This document shows, piece by piece, positions 29,077-37,231 of a stretch of DNA of 64,000 nucleotides; position 1 is the stretch's first letter; the number at the start of each line of letters is the position of its first letter. The position numbers and the translations under genes were made by a program. The notes under the pieces were generated by a model that worked only from the letters and a program-made list of their open reading frames with translations, was not told the origin of the DNA and made no database searches. The DNA is taken from contig CAVXBV010000016.1 in assembly GCA_963760125.1 (NCBI GenBank), positions 1 through 64,000 of the forward strand, given 5' to 3'. This DNA is from RYN-111 sp963760125. Its GTDB lineage: Bacteria > Actinomycetota > Actinomycetes > Mycobacteriales > SCTD01.

Positions 29077-32000
29077 TTGTCCCGCCCCCGTTCCCTGGCC
29101 GCCGCGGCCGCTCTCGCGGCCCTGATCCTTCCCGGAGGGCTCCTGCTCTCAGGAGGGGCGGACGCCGCGCTCCCCAAGGCACCCGGGTCGGGCGTGCCCG
29201 CCCTCGTGCCGAGCGTCGTGGCTGTCGGCGGCCTGAGCGTGGAGAACTCCTTCGTCTCCAGCGTCGGCTGGGTCAAGCCCGGTGAGCTCTACCCGTCCCG
29301 CATCGTCGTCACCAACCCCGGCAGCGCCGCGGTGAGCAACCTGCGCGTCACCGTCACGCAGACGCGCGGCATGGCCTTCAACGGTGCCCGCTCCACCAGC
29401 GGTACGGCGTCCCTGGCCGCCGGCGTCGTCACCTGGCAGGTGCCGACCGTGGCGCCCGGCAGCAAGCTCGTCCTCGTCCTCGAGGCACGCGCGAAGCGCG
29501 TCTCGGAGGAGCCGACCGTCGTGTGGCGGGACATCTCCAGCAACGCCACGGTGACGGTCGGGGCGGCGAGCAAGGTCGCGCGCGCCCACGGCCCCAAGGT
29601 CATCCCCGCCAGCGGCGGGTTCGAGACCGCGCGCTACGGCGACCGGCCGTTCCCGGTCGTCCCTGTCGACTTCGCGGACTTCACGCACACCGCCTCGGCG
29701 GCCGACCTGGACACCACCATCAACTCCGCGGCCAACCCCTCGTCGACGTTCAACCTGTTCCAGGAGATGTCGTTCGGCCAGCTGTTCCCCCACGGGACGG
29801 TCGCCTCGGTGGCGCTCAAGGACAAGGACTACGTCGCCGACCCCGCGCCGCTGGCCTTCTCGACGCCCGATCCGGCGTCGACCAACACCTGCTCGGGCAT
29901 CACGTTCGTGAACCCGGTCGACGGGTCACCGACCCCGGCGTACAGCAAGCGGATCACCGACGGGTGGTACCAGCTGCCGGGCCAGCGCAACTACTACGGG
30001 CAGGACGCCAACGGTTCCGCTCTCGTCGGCGCCCTGGCGGGTGTCGGGGCGCTCCAGAACATCGATGCCGGTTGCGGCCCGACGGCCAAGACGGCCTACG
30101 ACGCGGCGGTGGTCTCCGACCCGGACATCGACTTCAACGACTTCGACACCGACAAGGACGGGGTCGTCGACTTCTTCGAGGTCATCTTCCAGGGTTGCGG
30201 CGGCAACGGCAGCAGCCAGCTCAGCGCTGCCGGTGGCTGCAGCGAGGCGCCGAACGACAACGTCTGGCCGCACTCGTCGTCGTTGGAGAACACCTACATC
30301 GACCGGGTCACCGGCCTCGGCGGGTACATCAGCAAGGACCAGCTCAAGGACCTCGAGGGCAACCCCCTCTGGTACGTCGACGACAGCTACACGACCAAGA
30401 CGACCACTCCGGGTCCGGACGCCCTGAAGGTGCTCGTGCGCGTCGGGCCGTACAACGTCAACCCCGAGACGGCGATCGACAAGGCCAGCGTCATCAGCCA
30501 CGAGTACGGCCACAGCCTCGGCCTGCCCGACTACTACTCGACCGGCAGCCGCGACACCTACGGCGACTTCACCCTGATGGCGACCGACAAGTCGCAGCAC
30601 ATGGACGTGATCGGCAAGAAGGAGCTCGGCTGGATCGTGCCCGAGGTGCTCGCGCCCGGCACGACGAAGGTCACGAACTGGACCGAGAGCAAGCTCGACA
30701 CCGGCGTGATCCACTGGCAGACCGCGGACGGCAGGCCGTACACGCTGTCTGAGAAGAACGGCGACCAGGGGATCCACAACGGCCAGGCGTACGTCGCGGC
30801 GCTGCCCGGCCGCCAGCTCGTCGACCCGGCGGTCATCACGTCCGGGGCGAGCGGCAAGCGCGTCTGGTACTCCCGGCAGGGCAACGACTTCGGCTGCGTG
30901 CCGACCGGAGGCCACAACCTGGACTTCGTCATCCCCGGTCTCAAGGACCTGCCCGACGGCACGCCCATCAAGGCCACGTTCAAGAGCCTGTGGGACATCG
31001 AGTGGGACTACGACTACGGCTTCGTGATGACGGGCGTGCCGGACGCTGCGGGCAAGGTCACCTACGCCGCGCTCCCCTCGGAGAACGGCTACACCACGCC
31101 GTTGGCGCAGAACCCGAACGCGAACGGCTGCCAGACCAAGTTCGGCAACGGCATCACCGGCACGAGCGGCTCGTACGACGCCGGCACCGAGGCGATCGAC
31201 CGGGCAGCTGGCCTCACCCCCGCTCCGGTGTTCGTCCAGGACAGCTACGACCTGAGCTCACTGGCGGGCAAGGGCGGCAGCACCCTGCGCCTCAGCTACG
31301 CCACCGACCCCGGTCTGGCCCGTCTGGGTTGGCTCATCGACGACCTGAAGATCACGGCGACCGTCGGCGGGACCGAGCGGGTGCTGTTCAGCAGCGACTT
31401 CGAGGACGGGAAGGGCGGCCCGAACGACCCCGCCGTCTACCCCGGTGGGTGCAAGGAGGACCTGTCGGTCTCCGGTGGCGTCTGCACCGAGGGCTGGGCC
31501 TACCTCGAGGCAGGGACCCCGTCGAGCCAGGAGCACGCCTACCTGCTCGAGATGCGGGACCGTTCCGGCTTCGACGTCGACGGCCGTGGTGAGAACGACC
31601 GTGCGGCGATCGGCTTCACGCCCGGTGTGCTGTTGACCTACACCGACGAGGCGCACGGCTACGGCAACGTCGGCACCGACAACCCGCCGGCTCAGTCGCC
31701 GCTCGACCAGAAGCCCGAGCCGCTGTCGGACACGCCGAACCTCAACGACGCCGCGTTCGGCGCCGGCACCGGCTATACCGACAGCAAGGCGACCCCGCAC
31801 CGCGACAACTACAGCGAGCCCGCACGGGGTGCGGCCAAGACCGCGGGCGACAGCGAGCAGCCGTGGACCTTCGACTACGACTGCCTGAAGTTCGACGTCA
31901 CGCGGACGGACGGTGACACCGGCAACTCCGTCGACGCCTTCGACCTCAACGGCGACGTCACGTTCACGACCGCGGGTGGGTGCGCGAAGTTCAACTACGG

Positions 32001-32196
32001 CTACGCGGCGGAGAGCGTCGTCCCGCCGGCCATCGGCGGTCCCGGCCTGCCGGTGAATCCCCCGCAGGCCGGCCCCTCACCGGCCACTCCGGCGCGGCCG
32101 GCCCTGGCCGCCACCGGTGGGCTGGGTGCACCCCTGCTGGCTCTGGTCATCCTCGGCGGCGGGTTCCTGGCGCGTCGTCGACTGCTGTCGCGATGA
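29077..32196 (+). CDS. Immune-inhibitor-A-type M6 metalloprotease with LAXTG sorting signal
   Basis: The 1,039-residue product starts with a signal peptide and has a zinc-binding HEYGHSLGLPDYY near residue 475, the M6 catalytic signature. A DxDxDG calcium-loop-like segment (DFDTDKDGVVDFFE) lies in the catalytic domain. C-terminal beta-rich regions are followed by a Pro/Ala-rich stretch, LAATG, a hydrophobic helix and RRRLLSR, which is a class E sortase sorting signal. The protein is therefore predicted to be anchored to the cell wall. TTG 29077 is chosen because GGAGT lies seven bases upstream. Its 3' end overlaps the convergent methyltransferase gene by 50 bp. Confidence 0.92.
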   Translation: MSRPRSLAAAAALAALILPGGLLLSGGADAALPKAPGSGVPALVPSVVAVGGLSVENSFVSSVGWVKPGELYPSRIVVTNPGSAAVSNLRVTVTQTRGMAFNGARSTSGTASLAAGVVTWQVPTVAPGSKLVLVLEARAKRVSEEPTVVWRDISSNATVTVGAASKVARAHGPKVIPASGGFETARYGDRPFPVVPVDFADFTHTASAADLDTTINSAANPSSTFNLFQEMSFGQLFPHGTVASVALKDKDYVADPAPLAFSTPDPASTNTCSGITFVNPVDGSPTPAYSKRITDGWYQLPGQRNYYGQDANGSALVGALAGVGALQNIDAGCGPTAKTAYDAAVVSDPDIDFNDFDTDKDGVVDFFEVIFQGCGGNGSSQLSAAGGCSEAPNDNVWPHSSSLENTYIDRVTGLGGYISKDQLKDLEGNPLWYVDDSYTTKTTTPGPDALKVLVRVGPYNVNPETAIDKASVISHEYGHSLGLPDYYSTGSRDTYGDFTLMATDKSQHMDVIGKKELGWIVPEVLAPGTTKVTNWTESKLDTGVIHWQTADGRPYTLSEKNGDQGIHNGQAYVAALPGRQLVDPAVITSGASGKRVWYSRQGNDFGCVPTGGHNLDFVIPGLKDLPDGTPIKATFKSLWDIEWDYDYGFVMTGVPDAAGKVTYAALPSENGYTTPLAQNPNANGCQTKFGNGITGTSGSYDAGTEAIDRAAGLTPAPVFVQDSYDLSSLAGKGGSTLRLSYATDPGLARLGWLIDDLKITATVGGTERVLFSSDFEDGKGGPNDPAVYPGGCKEDLSVSGGVCTEGWAYLEAGTPSSQEHAYLLEMRDRSGFDVDGRGENDRAAIGFTPGVLLTYTDEAHGYGNVGTDNPPAQSPLDQKPEPLSDTPNLNDAAFGAGTGYTDSKATPHRDNYSEPARGAAKTAGDSEQPWTFDYDCLKFDVTRTDGDTGNSVDAFDLNGDVTFTTAGGCAKFNYGYAAESVVPPAIGGPGLPVNPPQAGPSPATPARPALAATGGLGAPLLALVILGGGFLARRRLLSR

Positions 32197-32803
32197 GCAA
32201 GCCGTAGCTCAGCGCACCTGACGCCACGGCCTGCTCGCACGCTCGCAGGGTGGACGACAGCGGCAACCGTCGGCGGAGCCGGCGCACGAGGACCGCGGCA
32301 TCGGTGCCGCGGTCCTCGCGCGTCCGCACCTCGAACCCCGCGTCGACCAGCAGCTGCTCGTACGCCGCCGGCGTCCGCGCGTGGGTCAGCCGGTCGACCG
32401 CTGCGCTGACCGTCGGCCCCGCCGCTGCGCGGTCGAGCGTGATGTCGGTCAGCCCCAGCTGCCCGCCGGTCCGCAGGACCCGCCGGGCCTCGGCCAGCGC
32501 GTCGGCCGGCCGGTCGAACGTCGAGAGCGAGCACTCGATGACCACGGCGTCCGCGACTCCCGTCCGGACCGGGAGCGCGTGGGCGTCCCCCACGACGTCG
32601 GTGGGCGTGAGGTCGACCCCGATCGCCCGGTGCCCGCGACGCCGCACCGCGCGCAGCGTCGCGCCTGCGCCGGTGGCGACGTCGATCACGGTGCTCTCCG
32701 GCGCCAGGTCGAGCAGGTCGAGCAGGTGACCGGTGAGCGCCTCCCCTCCGGGGTGCGCGGTGACGCCGAGCAGGAACCGGGCGGCGCGCGTCGTGTAGTC
32801 CAC
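32147..32803 (-). CDS. Class I SAM-dependent methyltransferase
   Basis: The 218-residue product has the Rossmann-fold signature: motif I VIDVATGAGATLRAV near residue 39, a motif II acidic end (GVDLTPTD), and the motif VVIECSLSTFDRPADALAEARRVLRTGGQLGLTD. It resembles small-molecule methyltransferases of the UbiE/ArsM kind; substrate unknown. The GTG 32803 start has CATGAT six bases upstream and is probably leaderless. It diverges from the ABC transporter gene, with which it shares a promoter palindrome, and its 3' end overlaps the M6 protease gene. Confidence 0.8.
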   Translation of the reverse strand: MDYTTRAARFLLGVTAHPGGEALTGHLLDLLDLAPESTVIDVATGAGATLRAVRRRGHRAIGVDLTPTDVVGDAHALPVRTGVADAVVIECSLSTFDRPADALAEARRVLRTGGQLGLTDITLDRAAAGPTVSAAVDRLTHARTPAAYEQLLVDAGFEVRTREDRGTDAAVLVRRLRRRLPLSSTLRACEQAVASGALSYGLLIATAVDDAPGTRRRG

Positions 32804-32808
32804 CCGTG

Positions 32809-32815
32809 CATCATG
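32809..32815. promoter_or_regulatory. Overlapping divergent -10 boxes of two leaderless genes
   Basis: CATCAT (32809-32814, plus) ends six bases before GTG 32821. CATGAT (32815-32810, minus) ends six bases before GTG 32803. The two hexamers overlap almost completely, so the two promoters should compete for polymerase. Confidence 0.45.
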
Positions 32816-32820
32816 TCGGG

Positions 32821-33486
32821 GTGCTGGAGCTGCGGGAGGTGTCGGTCGATCGCGGGGGGACCCGGGTGCTCGACGGAGTGTCCGTGCGCCTGGCCCAGGG
32901 CCGCTGCACCGCGGTGGCGGGACCGAGCGGCGCGGGCAAGTCGACCTTGCTGCGGCTGCTCGACCGGCTCCTCGAGCCCACCACGGGCGAGGTGCTCTTC
33001 CACGACCGCCCGCTCCCGTCGTACGACGTCCTGGAGCTGCGGCGCAGGGTCGGCCTGGTGCAGCAGGCGCCCGTGCTGCTCGGGGACACGGTCCTCGCCG
33101 ACCTGCGGACCGGCCGCCCCGCTCTCGACCCGGACGAGGCCGAGGCGCTGCTCGTCCGGGCCGGGCTCGAGGGCCTGCCGCTCGACCGCGAGACGGCGTC
33201 GCTGTCCGGCGGAGAGGCGCAGCGGCTCTGCCTGGCGCGCGCGCTGGCGGTGGGGCCGGAAGTCCTCCTGCTCGACGAGCCGACGTCCGCCCTGGACGCG
33301 ATCGCGGCGCACGCCGTGGAGCACGTCGTGCGGGGGCTCATCGACGAGGGCCTGAGCGCGGTGCTGGTGAGCCACGACCTGCGGCAGGCCCGTCGGATGG
33401 CGGACGACGTCGTCGTCCTGCGCGACGGTCGGGTCACCGAGACCGGGCCTGCTGCCGAGTCGGCGTACCTGGCAGGGGCGTCGTGA
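32821..33486 (+). CDS. fetA: ABC transporter ATP-binding protein, FetA-like
   Basis: A 221-residue ATPase with Walker A GPSGAGKST, Q-loop LVQQAPVLLGD, signature LSGGEAQR, Walker B VLLLDEPTSALD and H-loop LVSHD. It is adjacent to and overlaps the gene for a FetB-family permease, which gives the likely role: the FetAB system of E. coli exports iron and aids oxidative-stress resistance. The start at GTG 32821 is preferred over GTG 32806 because a -10-like box lies six bases upstream. Confidence 0.82.
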   Translation: MLELREVSVDRGGTRVLDGVSVRLAQGRCTAVAGPSGAGKSTLLRLLDRLLEPTTGEVLFHDRPLPSYDVLELRRRVGLVQQAPVLLGDTVLADLRTGRPALDPDEAEALLVRAGLEGLPLDRETASLSGGEAQRLCLARALAVGPEVLLLDEPTSALDAIAAHAVEHVVRGLIDEGLSAVLVSHDLRQARRMADDVVVLRDGRVTETGPAAESAYLAGAS

Positions 33487-34256
33487 GCGCCTCCGTGCCC
33501 ACCTGGTGGGGCGTGGCCCTGTCCGTGCTGCTCGTCGTCATCGCCGTCGTTGTCGTCGCGCGGGAGGGCCTCGGCCTGGAGCGCGAGGTGATCGTCGCGT
33601 CGGTGCGCGCGATCGTCCAGCTGGTGGCGGTGGGCGCCTTGCTCGGCGTCCTGTTCCGGCACACGGGCCTCGCCGGCTCGCTGCTCTGGGTAGTCGGGAT
33701 GCTGCTCGTCGGCGCCAGGGTCGCGGCCAGACGGGGCAGGGGGCTGCCTCGAGTCGGGTGGGTGGCGCTGCTCGCCATCGGCGCCGGCGTGGTCGCCACG
33801 CTGGGGCTGCTGGTCCTCGCGCAGGTCATCGACGCCGAGCCGCGAGTAGTGGTCCCGGTCGGCGGCATGGTGGTCTCGGCGGCCACCCGCGGGACGACGG
33901 TGGTGCTGCTGCGGCTGCAGGAGGAGGCGACCTCGGCGCGACGGGTCATCGAGGCGCGACTGGCGCTGGGACTGCCTGGCGCGCAGGCGTTCGCGCCGCA
34001 CCGGCGCTCGGCGCTCCGCACAGCCCTGGTGACCGACATCGACGCGGTCCGCACCGTAGGGCTCATCTCGTTGCCCGGGGCGATGACGGGACTGCTGCTG
34101 GCGGGAGTCGACCCGCTGACGGCCATCCGCTACCAGGTCGTGGTGATGTACATGCTGCTCGGCGCGGTCGCGGTGTCGGCGTCGGTGGCGGCTCGGTTGG
34201 CCACGCGCGAGCTGTTCGACGACGCAGAACGCCTCCGCGAGACCCAGCCGGCGTAG
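33483..34256 (+). CDS. fetB: FetB-family (UPF0014) ABC transporter permease
   Basis: The 257-residue product has about seven transmembrane helices and the family motifs SVRAIVQL near residue 40, RRVIEARLALGLPGAQA and MTGLLLAGVDPLTAIRYQ. The GTGA overlap with the ATPase gene shows translational coupling. It is predicted to act with the ATPase as a metal (iron) exporter; substrate is inferred from the family only. Confidence 0.88.
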   Translation: MSASVPTWWGVALSVLLVVIAVVVVAREGLGLEREVIVASVRAIVQLVAVGALLGVLFRHTGLAGSLLWVVGMLLVGARVAARRGRGLPRVGWVALLAIGAGVVATLGLLVLAQVIDAEPRVVVPVGGMVVSAATRGTTVVLLRLQEEATSARRVIEARLALGLPGAQAFAPHRRSALRTALVTDIDAVRTVGLISLPGAMTGLLLAGVDPLTAIRYQVVVMYMLLGAVAVSASVAARLATRELFDDAERLRETQPA

Positions 34257-34276
34257 CCGTCGGGCAGGATGGGCGC

Positions 34277-34698
34277 ATGTCCCTCCACGGCAAGGACCTG
34301 CTCGGCGGCCCGCCGCCCACCCTGCTCCCCGACGAGGCGGCGCCTCGGGCGCTGCTCGAGGCCGGCACCGACCCGGCCGAGGTCGCGGCCCAGCACCCCA
34401 CGCACAGCGCAGCCTGGGCGGACCTCGCGTTCGCGGCGTACGACCGCGGTGCGGTCATCGAGTCCTACGCCTACGCCCGCGTCGGTTACCACCGCGGGCT
34501 GGACGCGCTCCGGCGCAACGGGTGGAAGGGCTTCGGCCCGGTCCCGTGGGGCCACGCGCCGAACCAGGGCTTCCTGCGGGCGCTGTTCGCTCTCGGCCGC
34601 GCGGCCGACGCCATCAACGAGACCGAGGAGGCGCAGCGCATCAGCGCCTTCCTCGACGAGTCCGACCCGGCGGCCCGGGCGCGCTCTGCAGGCGCTGA
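34277..34698 (+). CDS. DUF3151 family protein, frame altered near the 3' end
   Basis: This conserved actinobacterial protein of unknown function has the family hallmarks LLGGPPPTLLPDEA, SYAYARVGYHRGLDALRRNGWKGFGPVPW and the helical segment FLRALFALGRAADAI. ATG 34277 has CAGGAT six bases upstream (leaderless pattern). In the sequence as given, the frame stays open far into the convergent gene. A frame change near 34680 would use TGA 34696-34698 and give about 140 aa, the normal family length. The true last few residues are therefore uncertain. DUF3151 genes often lie near purA and fba. Confidence 0.8.
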
Positions 34699-34699
34699 C

Positions 34700-35210
34700 T
34701 CAGCCGGTCGGTGCGCTGGGCGTGCCGGCCGGCTTCATCGGGGGCTTGCGCCGACCGAGCAGCGCGGCGCCGGGGATCCCGGCGATGGTGCGACCGGTCT
34801 CGTCGACGAACGCCATGATCCGCTCAGTGGACCCGGCGATGAACGCCACGCGCTCGTTGGTGTCGGCGAGGGTCCGCAGGACCGGCATGACCGACTCCTG
34901 CAGCTGGGTCAGCGTCGCCGGCACGGTGCTGATGATCGGGTCGTCGATGACCGACGCCATCCGCTGCATGCCGGGCGCGAGGGCCTTCAGCGGCTGCCTC
35001 GAGCTCCTCGACGATCCCCTCGATGCGGGTCGCGAGCCGGTTCAGGGTCTGGATGGTGTCCTTGGCGCCGGCCGTGGCGTCCGCCAGGTTCTTCACCGCC
35101 GCGCTGAGCGACTGGACCGCTCCGGGCAGGGCCGCGAGAGCCTCCGACTGGGCCTGGAGCACGCTCAGCAGACCCCCGACCACGCTGTCGACACCTGGGA
35201 TCTTCGCCAC
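34700..35210 (-). CDS. Hypothetical helical protein, frame broken near 34992
   Basis: Restored by removing one base near 34991-34994, the product is about 170 residues: MAKIPGVDSVVGGLLSVLQA at the N-terminus, a long amphipathic, coiled-coil-like helical middle region, then a short Pro/Lys-rich tail. It resembles phasin- or apolipoprotein-like helical proteins, but I do not recognise the family. GTG 35210 has TAGGGT eight bases upstream on its strand and no ribosome-binding site. It is divergent from purA and convergent with the DUF3151 gene. Confidence 0.65.
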
Positions 35211-35218
35211 AAGCGTTC

Positions 35219-35224
35219 ACCCTA
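35219..35224 (-). promoter_or_regulatory. -10 box TAGGGT of a leaderless gene
   Basis: On the minus strand TAGGGT ends eight bases before GTG 35210. No ribosome-binding site is visible. Confidence 0.45.
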
Positions 35225-35235
35225 CGGCTAGACTC
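35224..35235 (+). promoter_or_regulatory. purA promoter -10 region
   Basis: ACGGCTAGACTC contains TAGACT (35229-35234), a good -10. The identical 12-mer lies upstream of purF. A leader of about 65 nt would precede purA. A matching -35 is not obvious. Confidence 0.55.
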
Positions 35236-35306
35236 TTGCCGCAAGAGGGCTTCCGCACTTGCAGACGCAAGCAGGGAGCCCTTCGTCATGTCTGAAGGAG
35301 ACGGCT

Positions 35307-36590
35307 ATGCCGGCACTGGTGCTCATCGGCGCCCAGTGGGGTGATGAGGGCAAGGGCAAGGCCACCGACCAGCTCGGTGGCCGGGTCGACTACGTCGTGA
35401 AGTTCAACGGCGGCAACAACGCCGGTCACACGGTGGTCATCGGCGACGAGACGTACGCCCTGCACCTGCTCCCCAGCGGCATCCTGTCGGCCGGCTGCGT
35501 GCCGGTCATCGCCAACGGCGTGGTCATCGACCTCGGCGTGCTGTTCCAGGAGATCGAGGGGCTCGAGGCCCGCGGGACCAGCTGCGAGCGCCTGGTCATC
35601 AGCGCCGACGCGCACGTCATCCCGTCGTACAACCGGGTCCTCGACAAGGTCACCGAGCGGTTCCTGGGCAACCGGAAGATCGGCACCACCGGTCGCGGCA
35701 TCGGGCCGACGTACGCCGACAAGATGAACCGCGTCGGCATCCGCGTGCAGGACCTGTTCGACGAGAAGATCCTGCGCGCCAAGGTCGAGGGCGCGCTCGA
35801 CCTGAAGAACCACGTGCTCGTCAAGGTCTACAACCGGCGAGCGATCACGGTCGACTCCGTGATGGAGGACCTGCTGTCGTACGTCGACCGGCTCCGCCCG
35901 ATGGTGCGCGACACCTCGCTGCTGCTGTCGCAGGCGCTCGACGCCGGCAAGACCGTCCTGCTCGAGGGCGGTCAGGCGACGCTGCTCGACGTCGACCACG
36001 GCACCTACCCGTTCGTGACGTCCAGCAACGCCACGGCCGGTGGCGCGTGCACCGGCTCCGGCATCCCGCCGATGCGGGTGGACAAGGTCATCGCCGTCAT
36101 CAAGGCCTACACGACGCGCGTCGGCGAGGGCCCGTTCCCGACCGAGCTGCATGACGCGGACGGCGAGACCCTGCGCGCCAACGGCCACGAGTACGGCACG
36201 ACCACCGGTCGTCCGCGCCGCTGCGGCTGGTACGACGCCGTGATCGCCCGCTACGCCGCGCGCATCAACGGCGTGACCGACTTCGTGCTGACCAAGCTCG
36301 ACGTGCTCACCGGCTGGGACAAGATCCCGGTCTGCGTGGCGTACGAGGTCGACGGCGTGCGCTTCGACGAGATGCCGATGACGCAGACCGACTTCCACCA
36401 CGCGACGCCGGTCTACGAGTACTTCGACGGCTGGACCGAGGACATCACCGGCTGCCGGACGTTCGAGGACCTGCCCAAGAACGCGCAGCTCTACATCCGC
36501 GCGCTCGAGGCGATGAGCGGCGCGCCGTTCTCCTCCGTCGGGATCGGTCCCGACCGCGAGCAGACGCTGGAGCTCCGCCCCCTTCTCTAG
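35307..36590 (+). CDS. purA: Adenylosuccinate synthetase
   Basis: PurA makes adenylosuccinate from IMP, aspartate and GTP, the first committed step to AMP. The 427-residue product has the N-terminal GTP-binding sequence IGAQWGDEGKGKATD, the GGNNAGHTVV motif, GTTGRGIGPTYADK, and the C-terminal GTTTGRPRRCGW. ATG 35307 has AAGGAG seven bases upstream; an upstream in-frame start at 35259 would add non-conserved residues. PurB, the next enzyme of this branch, is encoded 2.4 kb downstream. Confidence 0.98.
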   Translation: MPALVLIGAQWGDEGKGKATDQLGGRVDYVVKFNGGNNAGHTVVIGDETYALHLLPSGILSAGCVPVIANGVVIDLGVLFQEIEGLEARGTSCERLVISADAHVIPSYNRVLDKVTERFLGNRKIGTTGRGIGPTYADKMNRVGIRVQDLFDEKILRAKVEGALDLKNHVLVKVYNRRAITVDSVMEDLLSYVDRLRPMVRDTSLLLSQALDAGKTVLLEGGQATLLDVDHGTYPFVTSSNATAGGACTGSGIPPMRVDKVIAVIKAYTTRVGEGPFPTELHDADGETLRANGHEYGTTTGRPRRCGWYDAVIARYAARINGVTDFVLTKLDVLTGWDKIPVCVAYEVDGVRFDEMPMTQTDFHHATPVYEYFDGWTEDITGCRTFEDLPKNAQLYIRALEAMSGAPFSSVGIGPDREQTLELRPLL

Positions 36591-36621
36591 CTCCCCTGCG
36601 TCATCACCGCTGCGCTCAGGG

Positions 36622-36648
36622 TCCCTGGAGTCCTGAGGACGTCAGGGA
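36622..36648. terminator. Hairpin between convergent purA and 2H-family gene
   Basis: TCCCTG and CAGGGA flank an inner GTCCT/AGGAC pair. It sits between two converging genes and lacks a T-run, as is usual in GC-rich actinobacteria. Confidence 0.5.
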
Positions 36649-36656
36649 GTGAGACG

Positions 36657-37172
36657 TCAGTCGGGTTCGGGGTGGGCCAGCGGAAAGCTGGCCAGGCGCT
36701 GCCAGGACGCGCCGTCCGGGTGCACCCACAGCGACGCCTCGCTGATCGTGGCGCGCAGCGGCAGGCCGTCCAGGGCGTGCTTGTGCGCGGTCGCCCGCAG
36801 GACCTGGTCCGGGGTGTCGACCACGGTCAGGTGCGGGACGACCACGTCGAAGACGCCGCCGTACGGCGGGTGATCGGGCCAGCGGAGCACGAGCGCAGCG
36901 ATCAGGTCCTCGATCAGCCGGGTCTGCGACGGCGCAAGGTAGATCACCTCGGGGAACTCCCCGACCGCCTCGAAGTCCAGGTCGAACCCGTCGAGCATCG
37001 AGAAGAAGAAGCGCAGCTCCTCCACGATCCCCGGGTCCGGGTCGTCGACGAACGGGTAGAGCAGCGTCACATGGGCGGGGACACCCGCCGCGGCGGACGC
37101 GTCGCCCCGAGCCCGCAGCTCCCCCACGAGCGGCTCGGCCTCCGGGACCGCCAGGATGATCGCGCTCTCCAC
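36657..37172 (-). CDS. 2H phosphoesterase superfamily protein (2'-5' RNA ligase-like)
   Basis: Two HxT-type motifs, HVTLLYPF near residue 34 and PHLTVVD near residue 113, define the 2H phosphoesterase fold, which acts on 2',3'-cyclic or 2'-5' phosphates. The product is 171 residues, within the family range. Start GTG 37172 is chosen because CATGAT lies exactly six bases upstream, the leaderless pattern; a start at 37190 would overlap that box. Substrate unknown. Confidence 0.8.
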   Translation of the reverse strand: MESAIILAVPEAEPLVGELRARGDASAAAGVPAHVTLLYPFVDDPDPGIVEELRFFFSMLDGFDLDFEAVGEFPEVIYLAPSQTRLIEDLIAALVLRWPDHPPYGGVFDVVVPHLTVVDTPDQVLRATAHKHALDGLPLRATISEASLWVHPDGASWQRLASFPLAHPEPD

Positions 37173-37218
37173 GAGGTGATCATGCCGCACCGCAGCCGGT
37201 CGGGAAACACGCGCTCAG

Positions 37219-37224
37219 TAGCCT
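37219..37224 (+). promoter_or_regulatory. -10 box TAGCCT of leaderless purD
   Basis: TAGCCT ends seven bases before GTG 37232, with no ribosome-binding site. Confidence 0.5.
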
Positions 37225-37231
37225 GCGTCAG

